Source of the DNA: Chlorophyllum brunneum
Lineage: Eukaryota; Basidiomycota; Agaricomycetes; Agaricales; Agaricaceae
Direction: 5' to 3'
Length of the DNA: 64,000 bases
Assembly (NCBI GenBank): GCA_963576785.1
Contig: OY756146.1
Location: 744,001-808,000, forward strand
Under the pieces are notes generated by a model. It saw only the letters and a program-made list of their open reading frames with translations, was not told the origin of the DNA and searched no databases. Numbering within the stretch: the first letter of the stretch is position 1; each line of letters begins with the position of its first letter. Positions 23,193-34,137 of the stretch are shown in pieces. The position numbers and the translations under genes were made by a program.

Positions 23193-23784
23193 TCAGCGAG
23201 TTCTATCCTTTCTATACAAAACGCGGTTGACCATCCCGATGGGTATATCGTAGAGCTGGGGAATCGAGGTTGGGTCTGTCGAAGCAACATAGACATTAGG
23301 TCTATGCTCCGGTGGTGGAAGCTGAACAAAGGAATCTTTAAAACGTAGCCATTTATCAATAACTAAGAACTCCCTGTTGAAACAGAGACGTACCAGTGAT
23401 AGTGCTCAAATCCGAGAACTCTGGTGTCCCTAGTAGCGCCAATGACCAATAGGTGATATAAGTGAGTATGATGGTGATAATGGACCAGGCTGGGACCAGA
23501 ATTGACCACTCTCTAGGGGAAACGAAAGAATGTCCCCATTAGAATCAGCGCCGTTTGGTTCCGTCAGGAATGACAAACCTATTCGGGTACCAATCCACGC
23601 CCAGCGCAATGATCCATTTGTCGGGAAGGATAGCCCATAAGATGTATACAACGAAGAGGACCGAGGTCGAAGCCCACGCAACGAAACCGTAGAATTCGGG
23701 TGCCCGGCTTTTGGTGAGTACCTTTGGCTTCTCAGGTGTCGTGGAAGGAGGAGAAGATGGTAAAGTCGTTCGTCTGGAGTTCAT
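23193..23784 (-). CDS. GPI19: GPI-GlcNAc transferase subunit P (PIG-P)
   Basis: Small ER membrane subunit of the complex that adds N-acetylglucosamine to phosphatidylinositol, the first step of GPI-anchor synthesis. Three exons (23784-23579, 23512-23394 and 23335-23193; introns 66 and 58 bp) give 155 residues. The PIG-P signature is complete: SRAPEFYGFVAWASTSVLFV starting the first membrane helix (about 31-52), the DWYPNREWSILVPAW motif across the first splice site, the second helix (about 75-95), and the C-terminal IPQLYDIPIGMVNRVLY. The start is the ATG of MNSRRTTLPSS; the frame upstream has only a GTG. The topology is two membrane helices with both ends cytosolic, as known for the family. 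It should be essential. The neighbouring gene is an unrelated C2H2 factor on the same strand. Confidence 0.94.
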
Positions 23785-25199
23785 GATACTTGACACGAAA
23801 AGAGATATAGCCGGCTTTATTTACTCCTATTTGGTTATGTGGGACTTTCGGTTTCTGGTTTGACGATTGATTCGGGCTATCGACTGCTATGCGGCCATCC
23901 AGGATTTTCGGGAATCCCTTCAGGACAGTCTGAAATCGTCTGCTAAATGGTCCGTAAGCGAGTGACGGGATAATTATTGAATACTCATGAATTTTACAAA
24001 GTGCAAGGTCTCGGATGAGAGGCACTCCACATGACCTTGACACGCTGTATCTATACATCTTTTCGAAGAGGAATTTATCTCCTCTTCACCGTAGACCCCC
24101 TTTGGATAAATACACGGAGGCAAAGAGCTTACTTTTTACCTGATGGAAAATGCTATTCGTGGAAAAGGAATTTGTCGGGCCACGACCAAGCCGACAGGGG
24201 ACCATGCAGACACCCCAATTGAGTACAACGGATCGAGGCTATGGTAGCATAGCTATCCGAACAAGAGTCGGGGTGCAACGATTTTCTTCCCGTTTGAAAA
24301 CTAGGCGATGAACATTAGTACAGACATACACATTATTAATCCGTTGCAACTTGAAGTGTCGGCAAGGTAGGACGTGGCGTTCTTGGTAAATCTCAAATTT
24401 CTGTCTTTGATGTTCGATGAGGATACTACAGGCTATCAAAACAATCCTGGTGATGGAAATAGCTATAGTTTAGTGGATGTGTGTGCGTGTGCTAGGTGGC
24501 GGAAGTTCTTAAGAAATCTCACTGGACACTCTACATCTAGATAGTTCTTTCGCTAGCTGTCCGAATTACCTATCATCCAACATCAACGAGATTCCAAGTA
24601 AAAGCCCGCGGGATCGCAGCGGGTGAAGTATGATGCATAGAACTGACATCGATAATGGGACAACTCGAGTGCACCATCCCATTGTCTGACGCTGATTATG
24701 GGTTCTCATCGCAAACTCTTGGCATGTCATCCAAGGTACCCATCATAGCGCGATAACTAACCCTATGTCGGGTCCCATTGTGAACAAATTACCAGTCATA
24801 TGTCACCGCACATATGCTGCCTCCATGTATATCTACCTCGTCAAGTATCGGCTGTCTCCAGCTTTTATTGTCGTACCCGTACGTATGGGATGGGCACCAA
24901 CCAAGCTAGGCTTGGACTCAATCCTCTCCGTCGAGCTAGGCTGTACAGGTGGGTATCGGTCAACAACAGAGCACGATCAAGGACAGATGTATGTCGACAT
25001 GACAGGAAACCCGAAGCCTGAGAGAAATGCCGCCGACGGTGTTGGTGAAATTGTTTCCTTTTCGCTAGTTCAATTTTTCTTGTGCCTTCGAAGCATCGTT
25101 ACTCGACACTTGCTTGACCGTTCTTCTGGGATTGGGGCCTAGTCATCGCCTGGCTCTTCACAGGTAGTCTTGCTCTGTCATAATACTTGCGTGAGTCGC
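23785..25199. other. Intergenic stretch
   Basis: About 1.4 kb. The longest frame is a 125-codon plus-strand ORF from the ATG at 24765, with no recognisable motif and no support from splice signals or composition. Otherwise nothing is seen. Confidence 0.5.
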
Positions 25200-25237
25200 T
25201 TACGAAGGGAGCTCGATCACTGTCGTCCCCTTCCACA

Positions 25238-27435
25238 TCATCTTCTCAGCACTTTGTCGTTCTCGTTGCCACCATCCTGAACATCTCGTTGACCAGTCTT
25301 CCTCAACGCGGCGGCGTTCGTTCTTGAGGTTGAACTGAGCGGCATCCACCTTAGCTTGAAAAATGGCGGGGACGGATGTGATAAGGTGGCGGCCAGTCCC
25401 TCTGCATTTGCTCGGTTACTATCTGCGCCGCTCGTTTCCACATTGGACCTGTTCCCGTTTCCATTTTCACGTGCAGGAGCTTTGCCTTTATTTGCAATCA
25501 CTGGCAAGGGTTCACCGAGGATGACAGGTTCGAAGCCGACAACGTAGGGCTGCGAACGCGCAGTCCGTTTGGTGACGGAAGTCGACGATCTGGTAGAAGT
25601 CGAAGCTGTGGACAGAGCCGAGGGAGTCGGACGTGGTAGTGGGTTGGGGGAAACACCATGTGTCCGCAAATGGCGCTTCGCATTCGAGCGAACGCCAAAC
25701 ATCCGCTTGCAGCCCAGGTAAGTACATGGGTATGCTATAGAACAGGAAGCTGTCAGAACTTTAACAGGCAGGGAGATGAGCAGAAGGGGTAGCCGGGGGG
25801 TACGATCGAGACCCACGGATGATGTGTCGCATACATGAGGTAAAATTGGAGCAGAAAAAAGTAGTGTACGGTGATTATGGAAAACAGAACGATGCTTACG
25901 CTTTGCATTGTTGTGGGTGTTCATGTGCGTGAGCAGTCCGCTTGGACTGGCGGTGGTCATCTCAGCGGAGTCGAATTCCAGGTCAAGGATACTGCTTACC
26001 GAGGAAATTCTTTACCACAAACTGCACACTCATGCATCTTTCCTTTCCTCCTTCTCTTTGGAGATGGTGCCTGTGGATCGGTTTTGTCCTCTATTTCCTT
26101 TTTAGTAGTCCCCAAGTCGAGTTCCTGTGTAGCTGAGGGAGGGGCAATTTTACTTAGTTTTTTCTTGAACGGTGTCTGTCGGGTGACCGGGAGCTGGGGT
26201 TCAGAATGCCCCTGGGCTTGATGATTTTGTAGTGCTCCAGGCGCGGATTGCGAATGGGGTAGAGCAGGTGCTCCACAGGTTACATGTGCCTTCAGCTCGA
26301 CAAAGGCATTACCTGGCGCTGAGATAGACATAGATGCACTCGTTGATTGAGCTGGATGAGGCGGATGTTGAGGCCATGATGTTGATGATTCAGGGGCAGA
26401 CGGGGTAATGGTGGAAGGAAGGGGGTTTCCATTACTCATGGGAATGGAGGAGGACCGTATTCGAGTTGTATCCATTGCCATTTGTCGGCCTGTGGTCACG
26501 CTCACGTTCATGTTCAGAGTAGTTGTGAGCGTCGCGGACACCGATGACCAATTACCAATGTTGAGATTTACTACTCCGGCCGTCGCTGGTTCGTTGACCG
26601 CGCCAATGAGGGTGCTACTTGTTGTAGGAGCACTAAAAGAAAGGGTGTCCGGAGGGGGATAGGGCAGACCAGTCTCCGCTGGTGGTTGGGGGTGGGGTGG
26701 ATGGAATGGAACATTGGGGGACAAAAAAGACGGACCAGGAGTTGCAGATACCTGGAAGCCCTCTTGGAGATACGTCGTGGAGGGTGGCGATGAATAGGAT
26801 ATGTTAAGGGGTCCCACGGAGTACCCACTTCCGTAGCCCGTTGTGGTATCATCTCTATGAAGTTGGATGGGGTGGGCCAAGGGGAAAGATGTCGATAATG
26901 GATGGGCTGGATGGTTGACGGTCGTCGCGGTCGTGTGAGTGCTGTTGACGCCAACCTGGCTTAAGTGACCCGAGTGGTTATAATTACCGACGGAGAAGGA
27001 GGTCGAAGGATCCATAGGGGATTGAAATGTAGGACTCATTTGCTGTAGCAAGGGGGGGGGTTCCGCTGTGTGGTTTGGAGACGTGGGATATATCCGCCTT
27101 CTCTGAGGCGCCGTTACGGGTAACAGTATACGTGATGAAGGTTCTGGGTAACCTCGGGAAAGACTTGAGGACTGACTGGAGTGGGTTCGCCTGAGAGCCC
27201 CAATGGCAGGCTGCTGTACTGATTGAGATAACGGGGAAGGTTCCATTAGCGACTGATGATGTTCAGTTCGTGGTGGGAGTTGATGGGAGTCCTCGCCTGC
27301 AGGACAAATAGCTGTATGTGTGGGAGCCGACGCAGTTGTTTGATTAGGCCGACCAGGAGAAGAATGATTGCCAGAAGAGAGTGAATTCGTGGCGGAGTAC
27401 GTCATACTGCCTCGACTTTGACCATCTGACCGCAT
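25238..27435 (-). CDS. C2H2 zinc-finger transcription factor
   Basis: Putative sequence-specific DNA-binding regulator. Exons 27435-26000, 25946-25900 and 25734-25238 (introns 53 and 165 bp) give 659 residues. About 450 N-terminal residues are disordered and rich in Ser, Thr, Pro and His, typical of activation or regulatory regions. A basic stretch (SPKRRRKGK) is a likely nuclear signal. Two adjacent C2H2 fingers follow: CAVCGKEFPRPSGLLTHMNT with its second His in the HMNTH end, then CTYLGCKRMFGVRSNAKRHL ending RTH. Both are split by introns, and the join reads NAKPYPC as expected. The C-terminus is uncertain: a 65 bp GTAACC...CAAG intron (25419-25355) would instead end the protein at 25200 with a charged, coiled-coil-like tail (KVDAAQFNLKNERRRVEE). 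Target genes are unknown. It is divergent from the cyclo-ligase gene. Confidence 0.88.
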
Positions 27436-28015
27436 ATTTCTGGAATGGGGGAGAGAAGACCACGCTGTTGGGAGGTTATTTATAATCCTCTCAAGCGCCT
27501 AGCTGTATGTATCGATGACCAAGAGTACGTCAGCGGTGTAGGGCTGGATACAGCGTCCTGTGCCAAAGCCGTCGTGAGAATGAATGTACCGATCGGTGAC
27601 AGAAATTCGGACATACACGAGTCAGGCTGGACCGCTGCCACCTAGTGCAAGGGGAAGGTCAATTCTTGGTGTCCTTACGAATAGATAGGATGTTTCAATA
27701 CAGCACTCACCAGAATGAGGATAAGAATTGAGTGATTACCTTTCAGCCGCCAGTGTTCTGGGAGTGAACAAAGCGAAGAGGAAATGGAAACCAAACCTTT
27801 AGTCCGCCCCGAACGATTATCGACGACAGACTTTGTAGTGGGTAGTGTCTGACGTGATGAGGGCATAACTTCGACGCTGAGAAAAAAAACAGCACAGAGA
27901 ATACGTTTCGCACGTGACGCTATGACGCCCCTCACGTCGTCCCAGGCACGACAGGGTTGATCATCTTAATTAACTGGCCAGTGTTACCAACTCAAGTCCC
28001 TCGCAACGCTCTCCC
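27436..28015. promoter_or_regulatory. Divergent promoter region
   Basis: A 580 bp region between the zinc-finger gene (leftward) and the folate gene (rightward). It must include both promoters and probably a long leader of the zinc-finger gene. No TATA box or known site can be assigned. Confidence 0.45.
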
Positions 28016-28927
28016 ATGTCAGCGATCCAAACGACCCTCAAGGCCCAGAAAAGAGTCTTGCGCAGTGCAATAACTACCAAACTAGCGACTATACCCCCTC
28101 GCTCTATCCAAGAACAAAGTAATTGCACATCGTTATCCGTCATATCCTCTAATAACATTCCATTACACCACGTCAGCCCACGCTATCATCAAACGCCTGA
28201 CTTCCTTTCCTGCTTTTCAATGTGCCAAATCACTCAGTTGTTACCTCAGTATGCCTTCAGGAGAGGTTGACACGACGTCTCTGGTGTCCGAAGTCCTCGA
28301 ATCAGGTGGGATTCGCGCGCACATTTACGTTTATATCCACGTGTGTGACGATGAAAGTCAAGGCAGGACTCTCTTCGTACCAAGGATCATAAACAGATCT
28401 GGAGAAATGGACTTTCTGAAACTGTACAACAAGGATGATCTCGCGACTCTCCCAAGTGGCACCTGGGGGATCAAAGAACCAGACTTCGATTGGCACGGCA
28501 AACCTCGTCCGAGAGGTGAATTCGCATAGTCTATACAGCTCGTATATTAATCGACTAACATCGAGCGGTTTCATTTGCGAAGCTCTCGAGACGCCGGATT
28601 TAGACCTTATTCTCCTCCCAGCTGTCGCATTTGATAGGAGCTTCGCGCGGCTTGGGCATGGCAAAGGGTACTACGATCGATTCATAACATCATACCAATC
28701 GACATTCCGGAAGAGACCACTTCTAGGTATGTGTGTTCGTATGTCTGCTCACTTAGTCTAAGAATGTTTCTCTCCATATAGTGGGCTTAGCTCTTCGTGA
28801 ACAGCTTCTCGAGATGGAAGGTGTTCCGATGGATAAACACGACTGGTCGATGGACTATATCGTGACTCCAGACGCGGTTCTGACCAATCCTTCCACCGCT
28901 TCTCGTGACCAACCGGAGTCTACATGA
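28016..28927 (+). CDS. FAU1: 5-formyltetrahydrofolate cyclo-ligase (MTHFS)
   Basis: ATP-dependent enzyme converting 5-formyltetrahydrofolate to 5,10-methenyltetrahydrofolate in one-carbon metabolism. Five exons (28016-28118, 28177-28305, 28363-28515, 28583-28726 and 28782-28927) give 224 residues, the normal family length. Features: an N-terminal basic helix ([19 protein letters not shown]), the substrate region [13 protein letters not shown], the segment TLFVPRI, the active-site loop [20 protein letters not shown] followed by GKGYYDRF (the ATP-binding Gly-rich motif), and the conserved tail [17 protein letters not shown]. All four introns are 55-67 bp and join in phase. The N-terminus carries no obvious targeting signal, so cytosolic action is likely. 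The transposon island begins 230 bp after its stop codon. Confidence 0.94.
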
Positions 28928-29156
28928 TTGTCTCCACGAGGAGCTCCTTCAATATACTGTTTTGTCAATTTCTAATGGGCGGACGCATGGTCCATCAATT
29001 ACGCAAAAAGGCGATGATCCACCCTTATTCCCCGTGAGGCACTGGAACCCGATGTAACTCAATACTTGATTTAGTCAAATTATGCTGTACCACAGAATGG
29101 ATGGATCCGTTCCATCAGGACAGTGCTAGATCGGGCCAAGCAAACATGAGAATAGT

Positions 29157-29958
29157 TGTCAGGGGGAATACTATGGGTAACATGGCATAGCTTGGGATTT
29201 CTCAAGACTGAATACCTTGACCAGTCATCCCTACTGTGCTGAGAAGCTTCATAGCTAAATTAACATTGAGCTATTGTTTTAACTGTTGCCCATTGTCCAA
29301 GTTCTCGGCTCTGTTTCCAATGTACTAGGCCAACAAATTGATGCTACACATATCATGTTGATGTTATATTAAGTTAAAACAGTGTCAATACATCAGAAAT
29401 ATTAGAAATTCAATTTTGAACATATCAAACCAAACTAACAAATGTTCTATTATGGGGGTAGCTGGTGAGCTATGTGTGTAATGGCACAAGTGAGTGCATA
29501 GACTTGGTATTAGATATAACATGGTACTTGGACATGATTGTGTTTTCCTTATATTTTCCCCTTTTAATTATACATTGTCATTTTTTGGTATTCTGTATCT
29601 GACAAGCTTGGACACACAATACATGGTAGCTTGTGCCACTCATAGTATACTAGGTACTTCCTTTCTTGTTCTTCTGACTCTTAGGCTTGTGTAGTATATA
29701 ACTGGCCTATAATCTCTCTGCAAAATATTGAATTACACTCTCATTAAATCTCACTCAAACATCACATGTCATCTAAATAAAAACTAAATAATCTAACCTT
29801 GAACTCCCTTGATCCTTGACTGCTTTCCCCACTAAACTTGATTATCCTTCCCACAAATTAGAGCCTACTGCAAGGGGATAGTTGTTACTGTCTACTCAGC
29901 CTCAATTCCCTTATTCCTATCACATCCAAAGACACTTAGTCTTATGACAACCCTAACA
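29157..29958 (+). repeat. LTR of a Ty3-like element (family 1)
   Basis: An 802 bp segment starting TGTCAGGG and ending CCCTAACA, a near-perfect terminal inverted repeat expected of an LTR, followed after about 200 bp by a gag-like frame. It marks the left boundary of the repeat island; the other LTR of this element is not in the window. Boundaries are inferred from the inverted ends only. Confidence 0.55.
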
Positions 29959-30864
29959 TTCTAAAGACTTGACAAAGTACCTATTCAAAAGTAAAGCTAC
30001 CTATGCCATCACAAATTCCTTGGTCAAAGAAAGGACCAGATAAAGAAAGTATACCTATAGAAGCTCTGGAAGATCATGAAACATTACAAGGACATACATG
30101 AAAAGAGTTATTTGGTCAATTCAAAGATACAACAAGTTTGGAGACATTACCTATGTCAACACAAGTTGTAGCAACTGGAGTCTTAGGAATGCTGGCCCTT
30201 AGGTCTAGGCATGCTCCTGACTCTGATTCAAAGAACCCAGAGAAGTTAAAGAAATTTTTGGAAAAGTTTGAAAAGTTGGCAGAGAAGTGCAGTTTGATGG
30301 AGAAAGAGAAAGTAAAGGTAGTAGTGAAGTATGTAGATAGGAAGACAAAGAAGTTCTGGAAAAGATTGGAAGAATTTGGTGAGGGGTATGGGAAGTTGGA
30401 AAATAAAATTATTGGAGCTTACTCAAAAACACTTCTTAATGATAAACCTACAGTCACAAAGCTTGTTAAGTTAGTCAAAAAGTCAGCAAAGGGCAATATT
30501 GAAGACAAAAAAGATTTAGATACTTACTATCAAAGGTTTTGGATTGTTACAGAAAGACAGGCAATGCAATGAGTGTTTTTGGAAAGGAATCCCTCAAGAA
30601 TTGTGATATACTATTAGTAATTAGTTAGAGGTATGCAATAAGAGCTTCAAAGGTAATTAGATACCAGAAATAGCAAAGGCAATAGAGGCAGAGTTGTTTA
30701 TGTTAAGAAAGGTGGCAACAAGAGGAGGATAGGGGTGAATATTGAGAAAATCAAAGGTGTTGCATGATAAAAAGTCAAGTAATAGGGTGATTAGAGTAAA
30801 AACAGGGTTAGAATTGGACAGTAATAACAAACAAGTTGCAAGAAAGGCTAGAAAAAAGGATATT
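29959..30864 (+). pseudogene. Ty3-like gag fragment (family 1)
   Basis: A frame open to the stop at 30570-30572 encodes a Lys-rich retrotransposon Gag-like segment: KNPEKLKKFLEKFEKLAEKC, then VVVKYVDRKTKKFWKRLEEF, later KKDLDTYYQRFWIVTERQ. This is the pattern of the Gag core of fungal Ty3-type elements (residue-adding loop, then TKKFW and the YY.RF block). Only the start of gag survives; pol is absent. The rest is cut off where the LTR of another family begins at 30865. It belongs to the same unit as the LTR at 29157. Base composition is AT-rich and CpG-poor. Confidence 0.6.
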
Positions 30865-31169
30865 TGTTATGAACTATAGATAGACATTATATTCCTATTA
30901 TGTACCCATAGTACTTATCATTCTCTTGTGTCAGTTTCACCTCCTATTTTACTCTGTAAGGCTGTACTCTCTCTGACTCATTCTACCTCTCTCCAATGAC
31001 TCTGCTACTCTGTTCCCTTATTATTAGAGCTTACTATTAGTATATAAAGTGTAGTAATACTTGATGTATTCCTTATACTTTACTAATTGTATCATTCTTT
31101 CTTCTTTTCTTTACTTTCTTGTCTTTATCCAAAGACTTGCAACCTAAGTCCTAAACTAGGGTCATAACA
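30865..31169 (+). repeat. Chromovirus LTR, copy E1 5' end
   Basis: A 305 bp LTR beginning TGTTATGA and ending TCATAACA, an 8 bp inverted repeat. The same LTR occurs at 33834, 37363, 43459 (the last two inverted), 47522 and 50646. It probably pairs with the LTR at 50646, which has the same end variants. Confidence 0.8.
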
Positions 31170-33833
31170 TTTGGTAAGGTATCATTCAACTCACCTTGCA
31201 AAAAAGATGCTACTATTCATAGCTAGGCTTAGAATAATAGCCTCTAACCAAAATGACAGTATATGAGTAGCAGCAGCTCATCAAGAACACCAAGAAGACC
31301 CAGAGCTCCAAAAATAACAGATATCCAGGAATCACCAGTTACTACTGGATTCAAAAGATAAACAGAACCAGAAGTCCCCAAAGAACTTAAGTAACAGAAA
31401 TTAGACCATAGTATAGATGAAAACACAGCTCTCTTCGAAACTCTATTCAATACAGAAGTTGCTGAGGCCACAGCTAACATAGAAGTTGCCAAAGCCCTAT
31501 TTGACATAGAAGTTGCTGAAGCCACATCTGATATAGAAATCACTAAGACCTACAAATACAGCAAATCTGAAACATCCAATATAGAAGTTACCAAGAACCA
31601 ATCCAATATCAAAATTGCCAAGATACATGAAAACAAACACAGAGAATCTGAAACAGAATCAGAAATGGCCAACAAAGTTAACTTCCCAAAGAACCTAGCC
31701 CCAAAACTAGGATACTTCAATGAGAATAGAACCAAGTTTGACAATTGGTAGAGAGTGATATCCTTATAAACACTCTTTAACAAGAATGACAACAAAATAA
31801 TTAGAGTATTGGTGAGAATGAGAGAAGGATTGGCAGGACCATATGCAAACACCAAATTATTAGCTATCCAAGATAAAAAAACACCAACATTTGATGATTT
31901 TGCCAAAGAAATGGTGGCTACATTCTCATTGGGAAATAGAAAGATAATAGCAAAAGGAGAAATTGAACTATTCAAATAGAGAAAAAGAAATACTGCCAAT
32001 TTCATAATCAAATTTGAAGTACTAAAAGTACAAGTAGAAACTGATGACAAGCAAAAACTAATGATATACATACCATCTTTCTTCTCAAATGACATACCAG
32101 AGCAGATATCATCCAAACTATTGTAGGCTATCCAGCAGTCTCAATTCCAACAATATATAGAAGTGGAGGACCATGATCCTTGCTATAGGACAATAATACA
32201 AAACTATAGACATTACCCATGGAGACATCGAACTACTACTAAAGTCATGTATAGAGGTGGAGGACAACCAATGGAGATTGGAAGACAAAGAATGGACACC
32301 AATCAGAATGGCAAACCAAGATGTAACCTGAATAGGTATATTACCAAATATTGCTGCAAGAAGACAAAGATTATGTATACCAAATTAACATGCTACAATT
32401 GTGGCAAACAAGGCCACATCTCAAAGAGCTGCAGGGTACCAAAGAAAGCACATATGAGAGAGATTACCAAGAAGTCTGAGCAAAAAAAAGAGACAAAAGA
32501 GGATTTTGTCAAAGGCTCCAAGTAGGTACAAACCTATGAGCCAATAAACCTAAAGTTCCTGTTTTACTTCACAATAGATGATATGTGATTCCACAGAAAA
32601 GGAACTCAACATGTGAACTTCTTCTTGACTCAACAATTAAAACAATAAAGGGACCCAAATAAATCACCACACTAGTAGACTCTGGATATACCCACATATG
32701 TATAGTCTAGAGAATAGTAGAAGAAGAACAAATCCCAACCAGATCTCTCAAGACCCCAATAAGGGTAATCAATGCTGATGGAACCAAAAACAAGAAAGGA
32801 GAGATAATAGATATGGTACACTTGGTACTAAATAATAGAAAATACATGGAAAACATTGAAGCAATGGTAATATAGATAGAGAGTGTAGACCTATATCTTG
32901 GACACAATTGGCTTGTTAAACACAACCCCAAAATTGATTGGACAAACAATATAATACATTTTATAAGATGTCCAAAAAATTGTAATACATACTAGAATGA
33001 CATATGGTTTAATGAGAGAATACACACAGTAAAAGAGCATATGGAAGAGGAAAAAACTGACTAGACAAACCTAGAAGACCTACCAATGTACCTACAACAA
33101 TACATACATCTATTCAACAAGAAGAACTTTGACAAACTGCCTGAACACATAATATGGGACCACAAGATAAACCTGTCAGAAGACATACTACTGGTACTAT
33201 AGTCCAAAGTTTACCCTATGATGATAATGGAGAAGCAAGAATTGCAGAAATTCCTTGATAAAAATATTACATCTGGACAAATTTGATCATCATAATTCTC
33301 CTATGCCACCCCATACTTCTTTATACCCAAAAAGAATAGAACCAAGCAATTGGTTTAAGACTACAAGAAGCTGAATGAACACACAATTAAGGACAAGATA
33401 CCACTGCCATTTATAAGCAAAGTCATTGATCAACTCAAGAATACAAAGGTGTTCAACAAACTTGATATTATATAGGGATACAATAATGTCAGGATAAGAG
33501 AAGACAATAAATGGAAAGCAATGTTTGTAATGAACAATGGTTTATTTGAACCAACTGTCATGTTTTTCAGAATAAGTAACTTGCCAGCAATTTTCTAGAG
33601 GATGATGAACATAGTATTCCAAGAAATATTACATGAAGGAGTAGTCATCAACTATATAGATGACTTTGTTATCCTGGGAACTACACAGAAGGAACTGAAA
33701 AACAGAACAAAGTAATTCTTTGATATTGCAGCCAAGTACCAATTATACTTCAAAAGGTCAAAGTGCTTATTTGATACAAAAGAAATACCAATACCAGGAT
33801 TTGTAGTTAGACAGGGCAGTGTTAAAATAGAGG
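31170..33833 (+). pseudogene. Degenerate chromovirus copy E1, gag and part of pol
   Basis: The oldest-looking copy of the family. Read across frames it contains the gag start (ATG region at 31261), the Gag core (KNLAPKLGYFNENRTKFDN), a zinc knuckle CYNCGKQGHISKSC (about 32392-32433), part of the protease, and reverse transcriptase, in which the catalytic YMDD has become YIDD (about 33655). Stop codons are frequent throughout. The sequence ends abruptly inside reverse transcriptase at a GAGG that abuts the next LTR; the canonical pol would continue for another 140 codons before RNase H. Either a second element inserted here with a deletion, or pol was deleted through the microhomology between this site and the polypurine tract. 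Confidence 0.75.
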
Positions 33834-34137
33834 TATTACGAACTATAGATAGATATTACATTTCTATTATATACTTGTTGTACTCATCATTCTAGAATAT
33901 TCATTTCATTTCCTATTTTATCTCTTATGGCTGTACTCTTTCTAACTCATTCTACTTGTCACTATGACTCCTTTACCCTGTTCCCTTATTTTTAATACTC
34001 ACTACTAGTATATAAAGTATAGTAATACTTGATATATTCCTTATACTTTACCAATCATATCATCCCTTACTCTTTTCTCTATTTCCTTGTCTTGATCCAA
34101 AGACTTGCAATCTGAGTCCTAAACTAAGATTGTAACA
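33834..34137 (+). repeat. Chromovirus LTR, copy E2 5' end
   Basis: A 304 bp LTR starting TATTACGA (TG mutated to TA) and ending TTGTAACA. It shares the TTACGA start and TTGTAACA end with the LTR at 47522, which suggests these two bound copy E2. Confidence 0.75.

Noticed and set aside
24765..25142. 125-codon plus-strand frame
   Set aside because: Has an ATG, but no motif, no splice context and no protein-like segments.
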